This document shows, one piece after another, positions 45,437-52,769 of a stretch of DNA of 64,000 bases. Numbering within the stretch: position 1 is the stretch's first letter; the number at the start of each line of letters is the position of its first letter. Source of the DNA: Solimonas sp041659605 (GTDB lineage Bacteria > Pseudomonadota > Gammaproteobacteria > Nevskiales > Nevskiaceae). The stretch is taken from assembly GCA_041659605.1 (NCBI GenBank), contig JBAZXW010000003.1, positions 196,217 to 260,216 on the forward strand, read 5' to 3'. The notes below the pieces were generated by a model, which made no database searches, was not told where the DNA came from, and saw only the letters and a program-made list of their open reading frames with translations. The translations under genes were made by a program, and so were the position numbers.

Positions 45437-47116
45437 ATGGAAAATCGTCGCTTCATCCTCATCGCGCTGCTGGGTGTGGTCGTGTTCTTTCTCTACCAGG
45501 CCTGGCAGAAGGACTACGCCGCCCCCGTGCCCGCCCCCGCGTCGACGCCGGCGGCGGCTGCGATCACCGACGATGCGATCCCCAGCGCCCGCAGCGGCGA
45601 CGTCCCCGCGGTGCAGGCGCCGCAGTCGGCCACGGCGACGCCCGCTGCCGATCCGTCGGCGCGGGTGACGGTCGAAACCGACATCCTGCGCGCCGAAATC
45701 GCGCTCGATGGCGGCGATCTGCGGCGCTTGCAGCTCAAGGATTACGCGGTGTCTAAGGACCAGCCGGAGACCTCCCTGGCGCTGCTCGACGACCGCGACG
45801 GCCACTACTTCGTCCTGCAGAGCGGCCTTGCCGGGACCGATCAGCCGCTGGTGACGCACCGCACGCCGTTCACCGCGACGCAGCCGACCTATCGTCTCGA
45901 CGACGGTGCCGATCACATCGACGCGGTGCTCGAATACCGCGATCCGTCCGGCTATTCGGCGCGCAAGATCTATCGCTTCAAGCGCGGCAGCTATCGCGTC
46001 GAACTGATCCACGAGCTCGCCAACGGCGCCGGCGCGGAACTCGTCGCCAGCCCGTACGCGCGCCTCGCCCGCACCCAGTTCAAGGCCGGCGGCGAACCGC
46101 CATTCGTCAACACCTTCACCGGCGTCGGCTTCTACGAACAGAAGGAAGGCGGCGGCGGCTACCGTTTCAAGAAGACCAAACTCGAAGACCTGGGCGAGGA
46201 TGCCTACGAGGCGCGTCAGACCGGTGGCTGGATCGCGATGCTGCAGCACTACTTCGTCGCCGCCATCCTGCCGGCGCAGGACGAAGCGGCAACGTTCGCG
46301 GCGAAGCCGGCCGCGGGCCAGGGCTACATCGCGCAATACGTCGGTGCACCGCAGACGGTCGCGCCGGGCCAGCAAGCGACCTTCACGACGCCGCTGTATC
46401 TCGGCCCGAAGTTGCAGGATCGGGTCGCCGACGTTGCGCCGGGCTTCGACCTAACCCTCGACTACGGCGTTCTGACGCCGATCTCGGAACCGCTGTTCTG
46501 GCTGCTGAACACGTTCCACAAGTTCACCAGCAACTGGGGTGTCGCGATCATCCTGCTGACGCTGCTGGTCAAGGCCGTGATGTACAAGCTGTCGGAAGCG
46601 CAGTACCGCTCGATGGCGAAGATGAAGAAGTTCGGGCCGAAGATCCAGGACATCAAGGAGCGCTACGGCGACGATCGCGAGCGCATGCAGAAGGCGATGA
46701 TGGAGCTGTACAAGAAGGAAGGCTTCAACCCGCTCGCCGGTTGCTGGCCCTTGCTCGTGCAGTTCCCGGTGTTCATCGCGCTGTACTGGGTGCTGCTCGA
46801 ATCGGTCGAACTGCGCCAGGCCTCGTTCGCATTCTGGCTCAACGACCTGACCTCGCCGGACCCGTACTACGTGCTGCCGGTGCTGTTCGGCGCGTCGATG
46901 TTCGTGCAGCAGAAGCTGTCCGGCCAGCAGGCGATGGACCCGACGCAGCAGAAGGTCATGCAGATCATGCCGATCATGCTCACCGCCTTCTTCGCGTTCT
47001 TCCAGTCCGGCCTGGTGCTGTACTGGTTCGTCAGCAACCTGATCGGCATCGCGCAGCAGTGGTACATCACGCGCAAGCTCGAGCGCGAAGAAGCCACGCG
47101 CGTCGCAAAGAGATAA
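45437..47116 (+). CDS. yidC: Membrane protein insertase YidC
   Basis: 559 residues. An N-terminal membrane anchor (RRFILIALLGVVVFFLYQAW), an Ala/Pro linker, a large periplasmic beta domain (about 75-340), and the conserved five-helix insertase core (about 355-545) with LNTFHKFTSNWGVAIILLTL and GCWPLLVQFPVFIALYWVL. It inserts and folds inner-membrane proteins alone or with SecYEG. It follows yidD by 4 bp and precedes mnmE by 8 bp. Confidence 0.98.
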   Translation: MENRRFILIALLGVVVFFLYQAWQKDYAAPVPAPASTPAAAAITDDAIPSARSGDVPAVQAPQSATATPAADPSARVTVETDILRAEIALDGGDLRRLQLKDYAVSKDQPETSLALLDDRDGHYFVLQSGLAGTDQPLVTHRTPFTATQPTYRLDDGADHIDAVLEYRDPSGYSARKIYRFKRGSYRVELIHELANGAGAELVASPYARLARTQFKAGGEPPFVNTFTGVGFYEQKEGGGGYRFKKTKLEDLGEDAYEARQTGGWIAMLQHYFVAAILPAQDEAATFAAKPAAGQGYIAQYVGAPQTVAPGQQATFTTPLYLGPKLQDRVADVAPGFDLTLDYGVLTPISEPLFWLLNTFHKFTSNWGVAIILLTLLVKAVMYKLSEAQYRSMAKMKKFGPKIQDIKERYGDDRERMQKAMMELYKKEGFNPLAGCWPLLVQFPVFIALYWVLLESVELRQASFAFWLNDLTSPDPYYVLPVLFGASMFVQQKLSGQQAMDPTQQKVMQIMPIMLTAFFAFFQSGLVLYWFVSNLIGIAQQWYITRKLEREEATRVAKR

Positions 47117-47124
47117 CGCAGCGC

Positions 47125-48483
47125 GTGACACGCGCGCCGGCCACCGACACCATCGTTGCGATCGCCACGCCGCCGGGGCGTGGCGCGGTCGGCATTCTGC
47201 GCCTGTCCGGCCCGCAGGCCGCGGCGATCGGCGAACGTCTCGCCGGTCGCCTGCCGCCGCCTCGTCAATTCGCGTTGCGCCACTTCCGCGCGGCCGACGG
47301 CGAGGCCATCGACAGCGGCCTGGTGCTGCGATTCGATGCGCCGCATTCGTTCACCGGTGAGGACGTCGTCGAACTGCAGGGCCACGGCGGACCGGTGGTG
47401 CTGCAAGCCTTGCTCGAAGCCGCCAGCGTCGCCGGCGCCCGTCTCGCGCGCCCCGGCGAGTTTTCCGAACGCGCGTTCCTGAACGGGCGTCTCGACCTCG
47501 CGCAGGCCGAGGCGATCGCCGACCTCATCGATGCGGGCAGCCGCGAGGCCGCGCGCGCCGCGCAGCGCTCGCTCGACGGCGCGCTGTCGCAACGCGTCGC
47601 GGCCATCGCCGACGAACTGACCGCGCTGCGCGTCTACGTCGAAGGGGCGCTCGATTTTTCCGACGAAGACATCGACTGGCTCGGCGACGACCGCCTGCGT
47701 CTGCGCCTCAAGGCCCTGCGCGAACAGCTCGACCGCCTGCTCGCCGAGGCCGGTCGCGGCCGCAGGCTGCGCGACGGGTTGACGATCGCACTGACCGGCC
47801 AGCCGAACGTCGGCAAATCGACCCTGCTCAATCGCCTCGCCGGCGCCGAGGTCGCGATCGTCACCGAGATCCCCGGCACCACGCGCGACGTGCTGCGCGA
47901 GCATCTCGATCTGCGCGGCCTGCCGGTGACCCTGGTCGACACGGCCGGCCTGCGTGCCACGGACGATCCGATCGAACGCGAGGGTGTTCGCCGCGCGCGC
48001 GCGGCGCTCGAGCGCGCCGAGCTGGCCTTGTTCCTGGTCGATGCGCGCACCGGTGTCACCGACGCAGATGCCCGCCTGCTGGCCGAGCTGCCGGCTGGCT
48101 TGCGCACGCTGGTGATCCATAACAAGAGCGATCTGGCGGCGTCCGCCGCCGATCGACTCGAGCGGGATGGCCGGATTCATCTGTATCTGTCTGCCACGAC
48201 CGGTGCGGGCATCGACCGCCTGATCGACGAGCTGCACCGCTTTGCCGGCGTGAGCGGGGCAAGCCAGAGCGTCTTCTCCGCGCGCGCGCGCCATGTCGAC
48301 GCGCTGCGACGCACGCTGGCGTTCGTCGTCGATGCGCAAAGCCGGCTGAGCGAAGGCGCGAATCCCGAGCTCGCGGCCGAGGAACTGCGCCTGGCCCAGG
48401 AAGCGCTCGGCGAAATCACCGGCCACATCAGCAGCGACGCGCTGTTGGGCGAAATCTTCTCCCGCTTCTGCATCGGAAAATAA
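47125..48483 (+). CDS. mnmE: tRNA modification GTPase MnmE (TrmE)
   Basis: 452 residues from a GTG start. The N-terminal folate-binding domain (TIVAIATPPGRGAVGILRLSG) is followed by the helical domain that hosts the G domain: G1 GQPNVGKST, GTTRD, DTAG and G4 NKSD. The C-terminus FCIGK carries the catalytic cysteine. With MnmG it modifies the wobble uridine of some tRNAs. MnmG is not in the window, and the usual mnmG-rsmG-parAB continuation is absent. Confidence 0.98.
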   Translation: MTRAPATDTIVAIATPPGRGAVGILRLSGPQAAAIGERLAGRLPPPRQFALRHFRAADGEAIDSGLVLRFDAPHSFTGEDVVELQGHGGPVVLQALLEAASVAGARLARPGEFSERAFLNGRLDLAQAEAIADLIDAGSREAARAAQRSLDGALSQRVAAIADELTALRVYVEGALDFSDEDIDWLGDDRLRLRLKALREQLDRLLAEAGRGRRLRDGLTIALTGQPNVGKSTLLNRLAGAEVAIVTEIPGTTRDVLREHLDLRGLPVTLVDTAGLRATDDPIEREGVRRARAALERAELALFLVDARTGVTDADARLLAELPAGLRTLVIHNKSDLAASAADRLERDGRIHLYLSATTGAGIDRLIDELHRFAGVSGASQSVFSARARHVDALRRTLAFVVDAQSRLSEGANPELAAEELRLAQEALGEITGHISSDALLGEIFSRFCIGK

Positions 48484-48494
48484 GCAGCCAGAGC

Positions 48495-48947
48495 ATGACG
48501 CCCGAGCAACTCACCGCGTTTCTTCACAACAGTATCGCGCTGACGCGGGCGATCGGCGTGCGCGTCACCCGCGCCGACGGCGGCTGCGTTCGTCTCGTCG
48601 CGCCGCTGGAACCAAACCTGAATCATCACGGCACCGCCTTCGGCGGCAGCCTGGCGACGGTCGGCATTCTCGCCGGCTGGATCGCTCTGCATAACGCGCT
48701 GGCCGAAGCCGGCATCGAGGCTGCGCTGGTCGTGCGCAAGACCGATCTCGACTATCTGCAGCCGGTCACCGGCGAACTGGTCGCCGAGAGCGAGTTACCG
48801 CAGGAGAGCTGGCTGCGATTCAAGGACAGCCTGCAGCGCGGCCAGCGCGCGCGGATCGAAGTGCACAGCCGCCTGCTCGCGGCGGCGGGAGTCGACGGCG
48901 TGGTCATCCGCGCGACTTATGTCGCGCTACCGCATCCGTCGACGTAG
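48495..48947 (+). CDS. YiiD-C/PaaI-like thioesterase-fold protein
   Basis: 150 residues, a single hotdog-fold domain. The segment EPNLNHHGTAFGGSLATVGILAGW matches the active-site loop and helix of the YiiD C-terminal thioesterase group. Later strands include ALVVRKTDLDYLQPVTG. It probably hydrolyses an acyl-CoA or acyl-ACP thioester, but the substrate is unknown. It follows mnmE by 11 bp and may share its transcript. Confidence 0.82.
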   Translation: MTPEQLTAFLHNSIALTRAIGVRVTRADGGCVRLVAPLEPNLNHHGTAFGGSLATVGILAGWIALHNALAEAGIEAALVVRKTDLDYLQPVTGELVAESELPQESWLRFKDSLQRGQRARIEVHSRLLAAAGVDGVVIRATYVALPHPST

Positions 48948-49007
48948 CGAGGCGCTCGCGCCTGGGGCTGCTACGATGCGGCCTGTCCGCTCCCGTTCGT
49001 GCCGACC

Positions 49008-49541
49008 ATGTCCTCCGCATTCCGCTATTGCCCTCTTTGCGCCCAGCCGCTGATCCAGCGCGAACAGGGTGGTTTCGTCCGTCATGTCTGCCCGGATGAC
49101 GGCTGCGGCTTCGTGCACTGGGACAATCCGACCCCGGTCGTCGCCGCGGTGGTCGAACACGAGGGCGAAATCGTGCTCGCGCGAAACAAGCTGTGGACAC
49201 AGCGCTTCTTCGGCCTGATCACCGGCTTTCTCGAACGCAACGAAGATCCGGCGGAAGCGGTGCTGCGCGAGGTCGAGGAGGAGCTGGGCCTGAAGGCACG
49301 CTCGCCCGCCTTCATCGGCCACTACACCTTCGAGCGCATGAACCAGCTGATCGTCGCCTACCACGTCGTCGCCGAAGGTCCGATCGTGCTCGGCGAAGAG
49401 CTCGCCGAGTACGTCCGCGTCGCACCCGAAGAGACCCGCTACTGGCCGGCGGCGACTGGCCTGGCCTTGCGCGACTGGCTGGTGTCGCGCGGACACCAGC
49501 CGCAGGTCATCGATCTGTCGCCGCGCAGCAAGGGCGCCTGA
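49008..49541 (+). CDS. NUDIX hydrolase with N-terminal zinc ribbon
   Basis: 177 residues. An N-terminal four-cysteine ribbon (YCPLCAQPL and HVCPDDGCGF) precedes a NUDIX domain. The box GX5EX7REUXEEXGU is fully met by GFLERNEDPAEAVLREVEEE followed by LGL. Such ribbon-NUDIX proteins resemble NudC-type NADH pyrophosphatases, but this one lacks the full NudC length, so the substrate is open. The ATG at 49008 is preferred over a GTG at 48999. It ends 6 bp from the convergent CoA-transferase. Confidence 0.92.
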   Translation: MSSAFRYCPLCAQPLIQREQGGFVRHVCPDDGCGFVHWDNPTPVVAAVVEHEGEIVLARNKLWTQRFFGLITGFLERNEDPAEAVLREVEEELGLKARSPAFIGHYTFERMNQLIVAYHVVAEGPIVLGEELAEYVRVAPEETRYWPAATGLALRDWLVSRGHQPQVIDLSPRSKGA

Positions 49542-49547
49542 GCTGAC

Positions 49548-51713
49548 TCAGGCGGCACCGCTCGCGCGCAGCGCGTTGACCAGCAGCATGCGCGCGACGC
49601 GGTCCTGCAGCGAGGCCGGCGCGGCGAGCCGCACGCGCGCCAGATGCGGACGCGCGGCGGCCGGGATGTCGGCGGCGCGGAAACGCGCGAGATCGAACAA
49701 CAGACGCCACTTCGGCGTCGATCGCGCCGTCGCCTGCACGGTCTTCAGCGCCTTCGCCAACACCAGCTCGTCGTCGGTGAAGTCGCAGCCCAGCGGAAAT
49801 GCGGGGAACAGGCCGGCCGCGCGGTGTCCCGCAATGCGCTGGTCCAGGACTTCCGGCGTGTTGTGGCGGTACGCCTCGGGGATTGTGTAGCCGGCCTCGA
49901 TCTTGCCGGCGCGCTGCGCCTGCGCGAGCAGCTCGCTCTGGAAGCGCGAGTCCGCGACATCGATCAGTGCCTTGGCGATCTCGCTGTCGGTCTTCGAACG
50001 CAGGTCGGCAATGCCGTACTCGGTGACGACGATGTCACGCAGGTGGCGCGGGATCGTGACGTGGCCGTAGTTGAGAACAATGTTGCTGTGCGCCGGCGCG
50101 CCGTCCGCTTCGCGCACCGCGCGGATCAGCAGGATCGAGCGGCCGGAATTCAGGTGGTGCGCCATCGCCACGAAGTTGTACTGGCCGCCGACGCCGGAGA
50201 CGACGCGCAGGTCGGCCAGGCCGTCGGAACAGACCGCACCGGAGAGCGTCGCGATCATGCCGGTGTTGATGAAGCGCGCGTCGCGGCGCTGCTGCTGGTA
50301 CAGGCGTGGATTGTGGTCGAGCTGGTTGGTCTTGTAGACGCTGGTCATGCAGATCGAGGCGCGCGTGGCCTCGTCGAGCGTGCGCAGGCCTTCGTAGAAG
50401 TCCGCGGGTCCGACGAAGAAGCCGCCGTGCAGGACGATGCCGTTGCGCAGGCGCTCGCCCAGGCAGCGTGCCATCAGCTTGCGCGACGCCGGGTTGGCGA
50501 CGTTGGCGATCGCATGCTCGCCGTCGGGCGCGATGATGTGGCCCTCGTCGTAGCGCACGTCATCGCGGAACAAACCGTGATGCCGGAGGATCTCGAAGTC
50601 CTTGGTGCGGATCACGCGCACGCCGAGTTCGTCCAGACCCTCCAGTACACCCGCCGTGAGATGGTCGGGGTCGCAACGGCCTTCGTTGATCAGCTGCTGC
50701 AGCGCCCAGAAGTCGTAGACGCGGCGCTTGAGGATGCCGGCGCGCAGCAGATGCCAGAAGCCGTCGACAAACATCTCCGTCGAGCCATACAGCCCCTGCA
50801 CAAACGGTCCGGTGCCGCCGACCGCGTCGATCAGCGCGCTGGAGCGATCCAAAAGTCCGATGTCACCGAGCACGGCGCGGTAACGCTCGGGCGCGGTGTG
50901 GCGCAGCTTGAGCGCGTGCACGATCGCGTCGCCAAGGCTGCCGATGCCGATCTGCAGCGTACCGCCGTCGCGCACCAGGCTGCTGGCATTGAAGCCGATG
51001 TGATAGTCCGCCGTCGTCACCGGAATCTTCGGCGTCGGGAACAGCGGCGTCGAATAGCGCGGATCGTCGACGACAACGTCGAACAGATCCGGCGTGACCT
51101 CGGCATCGTTGCCCATGTACGGAAGGTTCTGGTTGACGACCGCGATCTTCACATGCGGCCGGCCGCTCGCGCGCAGCAGTTCGATCAGCTCGGGCCCGGT
51201 GTCCGGATTGCTCGACAGGCTGTAGCGGGTCCCCGCACCGCTGCCGCGCTTGGCGACGATCTGGGCGACGACATTGCAACCGCGGTTGAAGACGTCGCGT
51301 GCGGCGTGCGTGTAGTTGCTGCTGACGTAGTGCTGCTGTGCGTGCCGGTTATGCAGCATCGCGCCGGGCTTGAAGTAGAACTCGCAGACCTCGATGTTGG
51401 CCGGCAGGCTGCCGTCGCGCAGGGCCTGCATGTAGGCAAGCTCCGGCACGCCGGCGAAGACGCGTGCGACAAAGGGTTCGAGGAAGGCCTGCTCGGTCGG
51501 GCTGTCGCCGCGAGGCTTCTCCAGCGACAGCGCCGTCAGAATCGTCAGATGGATGGATGCGTCGGCCGCGGCGCGGCGATAGATCGCGTTGACCAGCTCG
51601 ACCGGCTTTCCAAGGCCGAGCGGCAGTCCAAGCAGGATGCGCCGACCGACGCGTTCGAGAATCCGGTCGACGGCGGCTTCGACATCGTCCAGCACCAGCG
51701 GTGAGGTGGACAT
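49548..51713 (-). CDS. Acetyl-CoA hydrolase/transferase family protein
   Basis: 721 residues, longer than the usual 430-500 or 550 residue members. The C-terminal half holds the class I CoA-transferase catalytic domain with VVTEYGIADLRSKTD, whose Glu would form the CoA thioester, and GGQYNFVAMAHHLNSGRS. The N-terminal half (LLGLPLGLGKPVELVNAIY, VGGTGPFVQGLYGS) contains a related fold. It should move CoA between small acids or hydrolyse acetyl-CoA. It lies 34 bp downstream of a LysR gene on the same strand, so co-transcription is likely. Confidence 0.88.
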   Translation of the reverse strand: MSTSPLVLDDVEAAVDRILERVGRRILLGLPLGLGKPVELVNAIYRRAAADASIHLTILTALSLEKPRGDSPTEQAFLEPFVARVFAGVPELAYMQALRDGSLPANIEVCEFYFKPGAMLHNRHAQQHYVSSNYTHAARDVFNRGCNVVAQIVAKRGSGAGTRYSLSSNPDTGPELIELLRASGRPHVKIAVVNQNLPYMGNDAEVTPDLFDVVVDDPRYSTPLFPTPKIPVTTADYHIGFNASSLVRDGGTLQIGIGSLGDAIVHALKLRHTAPERYRAVLGDIGLLDRSSALIDAVGGTGPFVQGLYGSTEMFVDGFWHLLRAGILKRRVYDFWALQQLINEGRCDPDHLTAGVLEGLDELGVRVIRTKDFEILRHHGLFRDDVRYDEGHIIAPDGEHAIANVANPASRKLMARCLGERLRNGIVLHGGFFVGPADFYEGLRTLDEATRASICMTSVYKTNQLDHNPRLYQQQRRDARFINTGMIATLSGAVCSDGLADLRVVSGVGGQYNFVAMAHHLNSGRSILLIRAVREADGAPAHSNIVLNYGHVTIPRHLRDIVVTEYGIADLRSKTDSEIAKALIDVADSRFQSELLAQAQRAGKIEAGYTIPEAYRHNTPEVLDQRIAGHRAAGLFPAFPLGCDFTDDELVLAKALKTVQATARSTPKWRLLFDLARFRAADIPAAARPHLARVRLAAPASLQDRVARMLLVNALRASGAA

Positions 51714-51747
51714 GCAGACTCCTTCGGCAGTTGGCGTCGGCGGCCAA

Positions 51748-52671
51748 TTATGCCCGGGGGGCGCGCCGCGCGCGCTCGCGCGGCGCGATCAGCTGGCGGG
51801 TCAAAGTGAGCAGATTGAGAATATGCGGCGCCTCACGATCGGCATCGCGATAGATCAGCGACAGGCGGGCCTTCGGCACCGGCCTCTGAATCGGTCGATA
51901 GCTGACGCCGTCGGTGTGCACGTGCTGCATCGATGCTGGCACGATCGAGACGCCCAGCCCGGCGGCGACCAGATTGACGATCGACGTCACCTGCGAGGCC
52001 TCCTGCACCACGCGCGGCGAAAAGCCGGCGTCACGACAGGCGATGATGATCTCGTCGTGCAGGCCGGCACCGACGGCGCGCGAGAACAGCACGAACGGCT
52101 CGATCGACAGCGCCAGCAGCGGGATGCGTGCGCGCCGTGCGAGCGGGTGCCCGGACGGCAGCGCTACGACCATGTCCTCGTCGACCAGCGCCTCGCTGCA
52201 CAAGCCCGGCTCCTCTTCGAGCAGCGGACGCACGAAGGCAGCGTCGACCGTCTGGTTGCGCACCGCCGCTGCCAGGCCCGGCGTTGTGCGCTCTTCGAGC
52301 GACAGCGCGACTGCCGGGTAGCGGCGACGGAACTCGCGGATCACCTTCGGGATTAGCGGGTGAAACGGCGCCGAGTTGATCATGCCGATGCGGATGCGCC
52401 CCAGTTCTCCACGGGCCACACGGCGCGCCCGCTCGGTGGCCTGGTCGACTTCGCGCAGGATGCGGCGCGCATCCTCAATGAATGCATGCCCGGCGCTGGT
52501 CAGCTCGACGCCGCGCGGCAGCCGCCGGAACAGCGGCGTGCCGATCTCGCGCTCCAGCGCCATGATCTGCTGCGACAGCGGCGGCTGGCCGATGCCGAGT
52601 CCCTGCGCGGCGCGGGTGAAGTGACGTGCGTCGCCGACGGCGACGAAGTAACGCAGATGGCGCAGCTCCAT
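51748..52671 (-). CDS. LysR-type transcriptional regulator
   Basis: 307 residues. The N-terminal winged helix (MELRHLRYFVAVGDARHFTRAA, then PPLSQQIMALEREIGTPLFRR) and the C-terminal effector domain (RIGMINSAPFHPLIPKVIREF onward) resemble the BenM/CatM group that binds aromatic or acid effectors. It is divergent from aceE with 98 bp between the starts, and the adjacent CoA-transferase follows it. It may tie acetyl-CoA or pyruvate metabolism to an effector (inference). A T-N11-A-like ATCT-N5-AGAT lies at 52679-52691. Confidence 0.93.
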   Translation of the reverse strand: MELRHLRYFVAVGDARHFTRAAQGLGIGQPPLSQQIMALEREIGTPLFRRLPRGVELTSAGHAFIEDARRILREVDQATERARRVARGELGRIRIGMINSAPFHPLIPKVIREFRRRYPAVALSLEERTTPGLAAAVRNQTVDAAFVRPLLEEEPGLCSEALVDEDMVVALPSGHPLARRARIPLLALSIEPFVLFSRAVGAGLHDEIIIACRDAGFSPRVVQEASQVTSIVNLVAAGLGVSIVPASMQHVHTDGVSYRPIQRPVPKARLSLIYRDADREAPHILNLLTLTRQLIAPRERARRAPRA

Positions 52672-52712
52672 GTCCGATATCTAAAACAGATCACTCGATA
52701 GGTTTCCATATA

Positions 52713-52743
52713 TTGGACGTATCAAATGGCGGCGGTCTACAGT
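52713..52743 (+). promoter_or_regulatory. Candidate aceE promoter
   Basis: TTGGAC (52713-52718), 19 bp, TACAGT (52738-52743). The spacer is longer than ideal. The -10 sits in the loop of a perfect inverted repeat (52729-52752). Confidence 0.35.
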
Positions 52744-52752
52744 GACCGCCGC
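52729..52752. promoter_or_regulatory. Inverted repeat in front of aceE (operator or leader hairpin)
   Basis: GCGGCGGTC and GACCGCCGC are perfect 9-bp arms around TACAGT, ending 17 bp before the aceE GTG. It does not resemble the E. coli PdhR site. It could bind the divergent LysR protein or another regulator, or fold in the mRNA next to the ribosome-binding site. Confidence 0.55.
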
Positions 52753-52769
52753 ACTTTGAGGGATCCGCC

